Positions 33,980 to 41,503 of a stretch of DNA of 64,000 nt are shown one piece after another. The position numbers were made by a program, and so were the translations under genes. The DNA is from Pyrinomonadaceae bacterium (GTDB lineage: Bacteria > Acidobacteriota > Blastocatellia > Pyrinomonadales > Pyrinomonadaceae), in assembly GCA_026129865.1 (NCBI GenBank), contig JAHCHG010000016.1:1-64000 (forward strand). The letters are read 5' to 3'. Every line of letters begins with the position of its first letter. Within the stretch, counting starts at the first letter, position 1. The notes below the pieces were generated by a model. The model saw only the letters and a program-made list of their open reading frames with translations. It did no database searches and was not told the DNA's origin.

Positions 33980-35543
33980 AAAGAACAGCATCGAAACACG
34001 TGTTTTGGTGCTGATGCCGACCGGGCGCGACGCGTCGCTTGTCTGCCGCACGCTGGGAGCAGCCGGAATTCAGTGCTGCATTTGCCGCGACGTTGAGGAA
34101 CTGACGGCAGAGATCCAGAAAGGCGCAGGCGCCGTGCTCCTGGCTGAAGAAGCTCTGACAAGCGACTCGCTTGACCTCTTGAGTTCGGCGTTCGATTCTC
34201 AACCTGTCTGGTCAGATCTTTCCGTCACGCTTTTTGCCGGAAACGCACAAAATGCCGAACTTCTTGCAGCCACGGTCGGCAACCGTTTTAACGTGACAAT
34301 TGTTGAACGACCGATACGAATCCCGATGCTCTTAAGCGGTGTCCGCGGAGCTTTGCGGGCGCGCCAAAGGCAATATGAATCACGCGATTTTCTTCGCCAG
34401 CTGGAAGAATCGGACTATCAAAAAGATCTTTTTCTGGCGACGCTTTCGCACGAACTGCGGACGCCGCTAAATTCAATTCTCGGTTGGATACAGCTGCTTC
34501 GGTCCAATGACCGGTCGGTAAATGCCGAACGCGGACTCGAGGTCATCGAACGAAATGCGATGGCTCAGGCGGAAATCATCTCTGACATTCTTTTCGTTTC
34601 GCGGATAATTACGGGAAAACTTGAGCTTGAAATAGAACCGGTTGCGATCGTCCCGGTCATCGAACAGGCGATCGAAGTGGTTCGTCCGTCAGCCGAACTG
34701 AAAAAAATTAAGATCACGACAGATTTTGATGTCGACGGCGCGATAGTTGAAGGAAATCCGGAGCGGCTGACGCAGATCTTTTGGAATATTCTTTCAAATG
34801 CGGTCAAATTTACGAGGGAAGGCGGCGCGATCGGCGTTGAGGTCAAATTTGATGAAGGAAAAGCCAAGATCGTAATAACTGACAACGGACAGGGTATTGA
34901 ACCGGAGTTTTTGCCGCTTATATTTGAAAGGTTTCGACAGGCGGACAGTTCGTTTACGCGCAAGGTCGGCGGTCTCGGACTCGGGCTCGCCATCGTCAGG
35001 CATCTCGTCGAGCTTCATAAGGGCGAAGTTTCCGTTTACAGTGCCGGTCTCGGTTACGGTACGAGTTTTACAGTCACGCTGCCGCTTGCCGAAACCGAAG
35101 TTTTGCCGACCATTGTCGACGACGATGAGGTTCAGCGAGATATAAATGCCGAAAATATCCTTAAGGGAGTCAGAATTTTAATAGTCGAAGACAACGAAGA
35201 TTCCCGCGATATGTTAACCGTTTTGTTTTCGCAGATGGACGCCGAAATCACCGGCATGCCGTCCGTCGACGACGCGATAGAAGAGCTGAAAAAGCGAAAA
35301 TACGATGTTTTGATCAGCGATATCGGAATGCCGGACCGCGACGGTTACGATCTGATCCGGAATGTTCGCAGTTTGCCTTCCGAAAATGGCGGATCGATTC
35401 CGGCGATCGCTCTGACGGGTTATGCTAGTCTTCAAGACCGCGAACTCGCGCTCGAAGCAGGGTTTCAGGCACATTGTTCAAAGCCGCTGGACATTGAAGA
35501 ATTGATAAACACACTTAGCGATATCCTACAGCCTTCTGTTTGA
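33960..35543 (+). CDS. Hybrid sensor histidine kinase with N-terminal pseudo-receiver and C-terminal receiver
   Basis: A 527-residue soluble kinase. The N-terminal 130 residues (TRVLVLMPTGRDASLVCRTL) look like a receiver-fold domain lacking clear phospho-acceptor motifs. HisKA follows with the H-box LATLSHELRTPLNSILGWIQ (about 160), then the HATPase with N-box FWNILSNAVKFTREGG, G1 ITDNGQGIEPEF and G2 GGLGLGLAIVRHLVE. The C-terminal receiver (400-527) has VEDNEDSRDM, phospho-Asp in VLISDIGMPDRDGY, and the switch Thr and Lys. No membrane segment, so it probably senses state through the overlapping KaiC-like protein. Confidence 0.93.
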   Translation: MRNGDHKKNSIETRVLVLMPTGRDASLVCRTLGAAGIQCCICRDVEELTAEIQKGAGAVLLAEEALTSDSLDLLSSAFDSQPVWSDLSVTLFAGNAQNAELLAATVGNRFNVTIVERPIRIPMLLSGVRGALRARQRQYESRDFLRQLEESDYQKDLFLATLSHELRTPLNSILGWIQLLRSNDRSVNAERGLEVIERNAMAQAEIISDILFVSRIITGKLELEIEPVAIVPVIEQAIEVVRPSAELKKIKITTDFDVDGAIVEGNPERLTQIFWNILSNAVKFTREGGAIGVEVKFDEGKAKIVITDNGQGIEPEFLPLIFERFRQADSSFTRKVGGLGLGLAIVRHLVELHKGEVSVYSAGLGYGTSFTVTLPLAETEVLPTIVDDDEVQRDINAENILKGVRILIVEDNEDSRDMLTVLFSQMDAEITGMPSVDDAIEELKKRKYDVLISDIGMPDRDGYDLIRNVRSLPSENGGSIPAIALTGYASLQDRELALEAGFQAHCSKPLDIEELINTLSDILQPSV

Positions 35544-35561
35544 CGAACACGCTTGATCTTA

Positions 35562-36302
35562 ATGGACAATCCCCAAAATATAATCGTGGAATTTCGCAGT
35601 GTCGATTTTTCAGTCGGACAAACGAAGATTCTCGAAAATATTAACTTCTCGGTGTTCGCAGGCGAGATCATGATACTGCTCGGAGAATCCGGATGCGGAA
35701 AGACGACGACGCTGAAGCTTATAAATCGTTTGATCGAACCGACTTCCGGCGCGATCTTTGTCGAAGGGCGTTCAACAATCGATTGGGATCCGATAAAGCT
35801 TCGGCGAAGCACGGGATATGTTCTGCAGGAAGGCGGTCTGTTTCCGCATTTTTCGGTCGCGGAAAATGTAGCGCTTGTACCTGAACTTGAAAAATGGGAC
35901 TCGTGTAAGGTAAACGAGCGGGTCGGCGAACTCCTCGATCTTGTCGGACTCGACCATAAGAAATTTTCCCGTCGTTTTCCCGCGGAACTTTCAGGCGGAC
36001 AGCGGCAGCGCGTCGGTGTGGCGCGTGCGCTGGCTGCGGATCCCGACCTGCTGCTGCTCGACGAGCCATTCGGCGCGCTTGACGCAATTACGCGCACAAA
36101 TCTTCAGAAAGAATTTGCCGGACTTGTAAAACGGCTCGGGAAAACCGCAGTTTTTGTGACTCACGATCTGCACGAGGCTTTTATTCTAGGAACGCGAATC
36201 TGCCTGATGGACAAAGGCACGATCGCGCTGATCGCTACGCCCGACGAGTTTAAAAAGAGCGAATTGCCGTTGGTCCGTGAATATCTGGAGACGATCGGTT
36301 AA
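35562..36302 (+). CDS. Osmoprotectant ABC transporter ATP-binding protein (OpuCA-like)
   Basis: A 246-residue ATPase. Walker A LLGESGCGKTTTLKLINR, Q-loop YVLQEGGLFPHFSVAENVAL, signature LSGGQRQRVGVARAL and Walker B DLLLLDEPFGALDAITR are complete, and HDLHEAFILGTRICLMDKG gives the switch His. The C-terminal CBS domains of many OpuCA proteins are missing. The ATG at 35562 is 18 bases after the kinase stop; the fused permease gene follows, so the transporter pairs with it to import glycine betaine, choline or similar solutes. Confidence 0.9.
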   Translation: MDNPQNIIVEFRSVDFSVGQTKILENINFSVFAGEIMILLGESGCGKTTTLKLINRLIEPTSGAIFVEGRSTIDWDPIKLRRSTGYVLQEGGLFPHFSVAENVALVPELEKWDSCKVNERVGELLDLVGLDHKKFSRRFPAELSGGQRQRVGVARALAADPDLLLLDEPFGALDAITRTNLQKEFAGLVKRLGKTAVFVTHDLHEAFILGTRICLMDKGTIALIATPDEFKKSELPLVREYLETIG

Positions 36303-36343
36303 CGTGATGAGAATTTTGTTTTCGAAGTTGAACCGCCCGAAAA

Positions 36344-37903
36344 ATGAAATTTTTTGAGTTTATCAGTCAAAATTCTTTAGAAATACTTTCGCTGACGCGC
36401 GAGCATATTTTTCTCGTTTTTGTCTCGACCGCCATCGCCGTCGGCATCGGTGTGCCGCTCGGCATCCTTCTAACGCGAAATGAATCGCTGAAGATGCCGG
36501 TTCTCGGATTCGCGAACATAATGCAGACCGTTCCGAGTCTGGCGCTTTTCGGTCTTTTGATACCTATTTCATTTATCGGGATCGGCGCGACCGCGGCGAT
36601 AATTGCGCTGACGCTTTATTCGTTTCTGCCGATCATTAGAAACACCGTAACCGGAATTTCCGGCGTCGACAGAAAAGTGAAAGAAGCCGCCGTTGCAATG
36701 GGAATGACGGATCTTCAGATCTTGAAAATGGTCGAACTGCCGCTTGCGGCGCCGGTTATTCTGACGGGAATTCGAGTCGCAGTTGTTATAGCCGTCGGCG
36801 TTGCGACGATCGCCGCGGCGGTCGGTGCGGGCGGTCTTGGAACTTATATCTTCCGGGGTTTGCGGCAAAACGACAACAATCTTTTGCTCGCGGGCGCGGT
36901 GTTTTCGGCGCTGTTGGCGCTTTTGGCTGATCTTGCACTCGGGCAGATCGAGAAAAGTTATTCGCTCGAAGGTCTGCGAAATCGCGGATCGGCGACGCGA
37001 AGGAAGATCATCGCGGCGGCGGTCGGATTAATCGCGGTTGCCGTTTTTGCCTTTCCGTACGTTTCGCGCATAGTTCAAACATCCGAAAACACGCAAGGGA
37101 AAATTGTTCGCATAGGTTCAAAAGATTTTACGGAATCGGTAATTCTTGCGGAAATTCTTGCTCAAATTCTTGAAAACAAAGGAATCCACGTCGAGCGAAA
37201 TTTAGAACTCGGCGGAAATCTGGCGCATGAAGCGCTTCTTTCGGATCAGATCGACGTTTATCCCGAGTACACGGGCACGGCGTTTACGGCGATTTTAAAG
37301 AACGATCCGATTAACGACCCGGCGAAGGTTCTCGAGCTGACGAAGAAACAATACAAAGACCGCTTTGATCTGCAGATCAGCCCGCCGGTCGGATTTTCGA
37401 ACGACTTCGCGATTCTCGTTCGCGGCGACGCGGCGCGGAAGCAAAATCTTCGGACGATCTCTCAAGCCGTGCCCGTTTCCAAAAACTGGCAGGCTGGTTT
37501 CGGTCAGGATTTTATGTCGCGCGCCGATGGTTACGAAGGATTTCGAAAAGCATATGGCTTTGATTTTGCGAAACAGCCGCGCGAAATGGACCTGGCGCTG
37601 ACATATCGCGCGCTGGCATCCGGCGAGTTGGACATCATCGCGGGAAATTCGACGGACGGTTTGATCGATTCGCTCGATCTCGTTCAGCTTGCCGATGATA
37701 AACGCTTTTTCCCGCCGTATCAGGCGGTTTTCGTCGCGCGAAACGATAAATTAGAATTGCTGAAAATAGTCTTTGACAATATAGCCGATTCGATCTCGAC
37801 CGCCGAAATGCGAAAAATGAATTACGAGGTCGACGGCAAAAACCGGCAGCCGTCGGAAGTTGCAAAGGAATTCGTCGCGAAAAGATTTTTTGCTCAGCAA
37901 TAA
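36344..37903 (+). CDS. Fused permease/substrate-binding protein of osmoprotectant ABC transporter (OpuCB-OpuCC)
   Basis: A 519-residue fusion. The N-terminal half is an ABC permease with six membrane helices and the EAA loop KEAAVAMGMTDLQILKMVELP. After a seventh helix (KIIAAAVGLIAVAVFAFPYV) the C-terminal half is an OpuAC-type binding domain: VRIGSKDFTESVILAEILAQ, NLAHEALLSDQIDVYPEYTG, ALASGELDIIAGNSTDGLID. Such fusions occur in OpuC/ProWX relatives and tether two binding domains to each permease dimer. With the upstream ATPase it forms the complete importer. Confidence 0.92.
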   Translation: MKFFEFISQNSLEILSLTREHIFLVFVSTAIAVGIGVPLGILLTRNESLKMPVLGFANIMQTVPSLALFGLLIPISFIGIGATAAIIALTLYSFLPIIRNTVTGISGVDRKVKEAAVAMGMTDLQILKMVELPLAAPVILTGIRVAVVIAVGVATIAAAVGAGGLGTYIFRGLRQNDNNLLLAGAVFSALLALLADLALGQIEKSYSLEGLRNRGSATRRKIIAAAVGLIAVAVFAFPYVSRIVQTSENTQGKIVRIGSKDFTESVILAEILAQILENKGIHVERNLELGGNLAHEALLSDQIDVYPEYTGTAFTAILKNDPINDPAKVLELTKKQYKDRFDLQISPPVGFSNDFAILVRGDAARKQNLRTISQAVPVSKNWQAGFGQDFMSRADGYEGFRKAYGFDFAKQPREMDLALTYRALASGELDIIAGNSTDGLIDSLDLVQLADDKRFFPPYQAVFVARNDKLELLKIVFDNIADSISTAEMRKMNYEVDGKNRQPSEVAKEFVAKRFFAQQ

Positions 37904-38043
37904 GCGATCCGCGCGCGATATGGTAAACTAATTTCTGGCGAAAAGCCGCTTCAGAAAACAATTCCGGGTTCCGCTTGTCCGAATCATGCTCAAATGGATT
38001 CGGGATTGTCGTTTGGGGATCCAAAAAAATCAGGAAGTAACTT

Positions 38044-38394
38044 ATGAAAATACCAAAGTATGAAGCCGGACAAACGGTCGAAATGTCGTGTTCCGCTTGT
38101 GATTCGGATCAACCGCATACGGTGCAGTCCGTTACCAAATTGGGAAAGATGACAAAAGCGATGTGCGATGTTTGTGAAACCGTCAGCACTTTTCGACGGG
38201 GCAAAAAGGTTTCAGTAGATATTAACAAGGCGAAAGCCGGCGCTCCGTATAATTTCTCGCAGAAATACCGAAAAGGGCAGGCGATCATGCATCCGACGTT
38301 TGGACAAGGCGAGGTCACAAACGTTGTTGACGGACAAAAGATCGATGTTCTGTTCGGCGACGATGTAAAGCGTTTGATCCATGGTCAGGAATAA
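38044..38394 (+). CDS. Small zinc-ribbon protein of unknown function
   Basis: A 116-residue protein with CSACDSDQPHTVQS and CDVCETVSTFRRGKK forming a four-Cys zinc ribbon (residues 17-55), followed by a small beta domain (GQAIMHPTFGQGEVTNVVDG and KIDVLFGDDVKRLIHG) that resembles the CarD/TRCF-type Tudor-like RNA-polymerase-binding strand pattern. The role may be regulatory but is not known. A strong terminator follows. Confidence 0.7.
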   Translation: MKIPKYEAGQTVEMSCSACDSDQPHTVQSVTKLGKMTKAMCDVCETVSTFRRGKKVSVDINKAKAGAPYNFSQKYRKGQAIMHPTFGQGEVTNVVDGQKIDVLFGDDVKRLIHGQE

Positions 38395-38413
38395 TTTTGA
38401 CGTTTGATAAAAG

Positions 38414-38455
38414 AAAAATGCGGTTCGGAAAACCTTCCGGACCGCATTTTTTATT
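38414..38455. terminator. Bidirectional terminator
   Basis: A 16-bp stem (38415-38430 with 38435-38450, one mismatch) with a four-base loop is flanked by A's on the left and T's on the right. It lies between the convergent zinc-ribbon and DUF883-like genes and should end both transcripts. Confidence 0.85.
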
Positions 38456-38471
38456 TAATTTCGGCAAAGAA

Positions 38472-38804
38472 TTATTTTCGTCTTAAAAGCAATCCGACAA
38501 AAAGTCCGACCGCGGCTGATATCAAAATCGTTTGACCCGGTTTTTTCCTTGCGTATTCCTTCGCGTCCTCAACGAGTTCCCGCGGATCTTTATCCTGCAG
38601 CTCTTTGAATTTTTCCCCGGCGGCGGCGATCTTTTCTTCAGCAAAATCTTTCGCTTTGAGCGCCGCGTCCTGAATTTTATGTCCGTATTCTTCAGCCTGC
38701 AATCTAATATCGTTCATATAATCGTTTGTAGTGTCTTCTCCGTTTAGCGGTTCCAACGCCATTAATCCTTTTTCTTCCGTTTCGGTTCCTTCGTGATGCG
38801 ACAT
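38472..38804 (-). CDS. DUF883/ElaB-YqjD-like small membrane protein
   Basis: A 110-residue protein: an acidic, helical region with KAKDFAEEKIAAAGEKFKEL, then the typical ending YARKKPGQTILISAAVGLFV with GLLLRRK, a single C-terminal membrane anchor with a glycine-rich helix and terminal arginines. Members of this family (ElaB, YqjD) bind ribosomes at the inner membrane in stationary phase. An AAGGAG ribosome site lies upstream. Confidence 0.8.
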   Translation of the reverse strand: MSHHEGTETEEKGLMALEPLNGEDTTNDYMNDIRLQAEEYGHKIQDAALKAKDFAEEKIAAAGEKFKELQDKDPRELVEDAKEYARKKPGQTILISAAVGLFVGLLLRRK

Positions 38805-38920
38805 TTTAATAATCTCCTTTTCTCAGTGATCTTTTTCGTCCGCTTTTGACGCGTGTAACTATTTGAGCATGTTCTGCATGTGAAGGTTGTTACGAAATTT
38901 TTATTTTTTTTGTTCCGCTG

Positions 38921-38977
38921 CTTGCATTCTTGCGGGGTATTATTTTAATGTCGAAATTAAGTTAGTAAGTGCTTACT
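38921..38977 (+). promoter_or_regulatory. Promoter and palindromic operator of the TetR/efflux operon
   Basis: AGTAAGTGCTTACT at 38964-38977 is a near-perfect palindrome of the half-site AGTAAG, as used by AcrR/TtgR-type repressors. A plausible promoter (-35 TTGCAT, 16 bases, -10 TTTAAT) lies just upstream, so a bound repressor would sit over the start of transcription. The regulator gene begins 23 bases later. Autoregulation of the whole efflux operon is inferred. Confidence 0.55.
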
Positions 38978-39000
38978 TATCAATTTTGACGGAGATATTT

Positions 39001-39651
39001 TTGATAGAACAGAAAGAGAATATTCGAATGAGCGGCGACGAGCGCCACGCGCAGCTCCTGCATATAGCGGTTAAATTGTTTTCGGAAAAAGGATTTAGCG
39101 GAACAACGACGCGCGAAATAGCGAAGTGTGCGGGCATTTCGGAGGCGATGGTCTTTCGGCATTTTGCCAATAAAGACGAACTTTATAATGCGATCCTCGA
39201 CCACAAAGCCTGCAGCCACGGTTTGCAGTCTTTTCCGTGGGAAGACGAAGAAATTCACCATCTGCGTGAAACGAAGGACGATTTCGCTTTCTTCAACCGG
39301 CTCGCTGCCAGCGCTTTTAAAAATCATAAAAAAGACATCGCATTTATCCGTCTGCTGCTGCATTCGGCGCTTGAAGGGCACGAACTTTCGGAGACGTTCC
39401 TCGAAAAGTTTGTCCTGCGGCTTTACGATTTCATCGGCAGCTACATTGAGCAAAGACAGGCGGACGGCGCTTTTCGCGACGGTGATCCGAGGATCTTCGT
39501 CCGCGCATTTCTCGGGATGCTTGTCCATCATTCATTAAACAACCTTGTACTGGACCCGAAACGGAGGATGCTCGACGTTTCGGATGAAGATGCGGCGGAA
39601 AATTTCGCACGGATATTTTTGAACGGAATTAGAAAAACAACGGTTCGGTAA
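39001..39651 (+). CDS. TetR/AcrR-family transcriptional regulator
   Basis: A 216-residue repressor. I choose the TTG at 39001, preceded by GGAG; an ATG at 39028 is the alternative. The DNA-binding helix-turn-helix is LFSEKGFSGTTTREIAKCAG followed by ISEAMVFRHFANKDELYNAI, fully typical. The C-terminal ligand-binding domain is helical. It is the first gene of a TetR-adaptor-RND-TolC operon and probably derepresses it when a pump substrate binds. A palindrome upstream is the likely operator. Confidence 0.92.
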   Translation: MIEQKENIRMSGDERHAQLLHIAVKLFSEKGFSGTTTREIAKCAGISEAMVFRHFANKDELYNAILDHKACSHGLQSFPWEDEEIHHLRETKDDFAFFNRLAASAFKNHKKDIAFIRLLLHSALEGHELSETFLEKFVLRLYDFIGSYIEQRQADGAFRDGDPRIFVRAFLGMLVHHSLNNLVLDPKRRMLDVSDEDAAENFARIFLNGIRKTTVR

Positions 39652-39661
39652 TTTAACAGGA

Positions 39662-41005
39662 ATGAACATTAAACTAAAGATTTCAGGAGCATTGACGCTG
39701 GCGGCTGCAGTGATTTTCGCGGCTTCGTGCGGAAGTTCGAACGCAAACGAGAGCAATGCGAACGCCGACGAAAACGGTCAACCGGTAACGGTAGCGACCG
39801 CACCGGCAGTTGTCCGGCAGATCCCGACTTATCTGGAAGCGACCGGTTCGCTGACGAGCGACGCCGAATCGAACGTCGCGCCGACCATCGGCGGCAAGAT
39901 CGTCGAAGTAAATTTTGATGTCGGAAGTTTTGTACAGAGGGGCGATCCGCTCGTTCGGCTCGATGCGCGCGACGCGCAGATTCGTCTGGAACAGGCGCAG
40001 GCACAGGTGGAACAGCAGCGAAAGGCGGTTGCATCGGCGCAAGCCGCGGTCGACCAGGCGATAGCAAATCTGCGGCAGACACAGGTACGGCTCGGGGTAA
40101 AGGACGGAGAGAATTTTGACATCAAAGATTTTTCTCAGGTAATTACGGTTTCGGCGCAGCTTGAATTGGCTGAAAAAGAACTTCGCAGATTTGAGAGGCT
40201 TTTGGAATCGGGCGATGTTTCACGATCGGCTTACGATCAGAAAAAATCGCAGCGCGACGCCTTGCTTGGTCAGCTTGCAGAGGCGCGTTCAAATGCGGCA
40301 GTCGCGATAAAAGCGATAAATACGGCGGAAGCCGGAGTTGCGACGGCGAAAACGCAGGTTGCAAATGCGCGTGCGGCGGTTGCGACCGCAGAAACCCAGG
40401 TCGATCAGGCGCGAAAAGCCGTTTCGGACAACACGATCTATTCGCCTTTAAGCGGCTATGTGTCGGAACGAAACGCGGATGTTGGAGAATATATTTCGCC
40501 GAATCAGCCAAACGCAAAGCTCGCGACGATCGTGCGAACTGCGGTTTTACGGCTTCAGATCGATATTCCCGAACAGTCTATCGGAAAGATCGCGATCGGA
40601 CAGGGAGTTTCGGCGCAGGTTTCGGCGTACCCGGACCGCAAGTTTGCCGGGACGATCGTCAGAATTTTGCCGACGCTAAATCCGCAGTCGCGAACCTTAA
40701 AGGTCGAAGCCGAGATCGAAAACGTCAACGGACTGCTTAAACCCGGACAATTCGCAACGGTCAGAATAACTCAGTCGAAACCGTCGCCCGCGGTAATGGT
40801 GCCGGCAACTGCGGTAAAAGCGGACGGAAACCGGAATTTGATCTTTGTCGTCAAAGACGGAATCGCCTCGGAGCGCGTCGTTCAAACAGGTCTGCTCGAA
40901 GACGATTATATTGAGATCAAGCAAGGCGTGCAGGAAAACGAACAGGTCGTCGTGAACAACGTTGAGAATGTGTCAGACGGAGTTATTGTGGTCCAGTCGA
41001 ACTAA
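39662..41005 (+). CDS. RND efflux periplasmic adaptor (membrane fusion protein)
   Basis: A 447-residue lipoprotein with signal peptide and lipobox FAASC (Cys near residue 22). The lipoyl half-motifs PTIGGKIVEVNFDVGSFVQR and YSPLSGYVSERNADVGEYI flank a long alpha-hairpin (QAQVEQQRKAVASAQAAVDQ onward, longer than in AcrA, with many A/Q repeats). The beta-barrel and membrane-proximal domain follow (VPATAVKADGNRNLIFVVKD). It bridges the inner-membrane pump and the TolC-type channel. It starts 10 bases after the tetR stop. Confidence 0.93.
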   Translation: MNIKLKISGALTLAAAVIFAASCGSSNANESNANADENGQPVTVATAPAVVRQIPTYLEATGSLTSDAESNVAPTIGGKIVEVNFDVGSFVQRGDPLVRLDARDAQIRLEQAQAQVEQQRKAVASAQAAVDQAIANLRQTQVRLGVKDGENFDIKDFSQVITVSAQLELAEKELRRFERLLESGDVSRSAYDQKKSQRDALLGQLAEARSNAAVAIKAINTAEAGVATAKTQVANARAAVATAETQVDQARKAVSDNTIYSPLSGYVSERNADVGEYISPNQPNAKLATIVRTAVLRLQIDIPEQSIGKIAIGQGVSAQVSAYPDRKFAGTIVRILPTLNPQSRTLKVEAEIENVNGLLKPGQFATVRITQSKPSPAVMVPATAVKADGNRNLIFVVKDGIASERVVQTGLLEDDYIEIKQGVQENEQVVVNNVENVSDGVIVVQSN

Positions 41006-41008
41006 AAA

Positions 41009-41051
41009 GTTCAACGTTTAAAGTTCAAGGTTCAAAGTTTTCAATTTGAAA
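41009..41051. repeat. Left inverted repeat flanking the four-helix-bundle gene
   Basis: A stretch built from copies of AGTTCAA/GGTTCAAAGTT between the adaptor stop and the small gene. Its reverse complement resembles 41444-41495 on the other side, so the gene sits between imperfect inverted repeats that could fold together in RNA. Confidence 0.6.
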
Positions 41052-41055
41052 GGGT

Positions 41056-41445
41056 ATGGCTCGAATCGAGAAATTTGAAGATATTCAGGCTTGGAAGTTA
41101 GCCCGCGAGGTAACAAAAGAGGTGTATAAAATGAGTTCAAAAGAGCGCTTTTCCCGAGATTTTGCGCTCGTGAATCAAATTCGCCGGGCGTCAATTTCAA
41201 TTCTTTCAAATATTGCGGAAGGCTTCGAAAGAAGCGGGAACAAAGAATTCCTTAATTTTCTGGCAATTGCAAAGGGTTCTTGCGGCGAAGTTCGTTCTCA
41301 GCTTTATGTCGCTTTGGACCAGCAATATATTGAAGAAGCGGAATTTCGGGAGATCGTGGAAAAAGTGTTGGAAACAAGTCGGCTCATTGGAGGATTTATG
41401 AAATATCTCATGCACTCAGAAATGCGCGGCAGTAAATTCAGTTAA
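41056..41445 (+). CDS. Four-helix-bundle protein (23S rRNA intervening-sequence protein family)
   Basis: A 129-residue protein with the family hallmarks FEDIQAWKLAREVTKEVYK, LVNQIRRASISILSNIAEGF, NKEFLNFLAIAKGSCGEVRS and RLIGGFMKYL. Members were first found inside 23S rRNA intervening sequences and occur in scattered genomic sites; their function is unknown. Here it splits the efflux operon between adaptor and pump and is bracketed by inverted repeats, which suggests that it moved in as a small cassette. Confidence 0.9.
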   Translation: MARIEKFEDIQAWKLAREVTKEVYKMSSKERFSRDFALVNQIRRASISILSNIAEGFERSGNKEFLNFLAIAKGSCGEVRSQLYVALDQQYIEEAEFREIVEKVLETSRLIGGFMKYLMHSEMRGSKFS

Positions 41446-41495
41446 CTTCAAACTTTGAACCGTTAATTTGAACTTTGAACTTCGAACTTTGAACT
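41444..41495. repeat. Right inverted repeat flanking the four-helix-bundle gene
   Basis: Copies of AACTTTGAAC and TTTGAACTT in tandem, complementary to the left repeat at 41009-41051. It ends nine bases before the RND pump start, so it may also affect translation of the pump. Confidence 0.6.
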
Positions 41496-41503
41496 AAAAT
41501 TCT

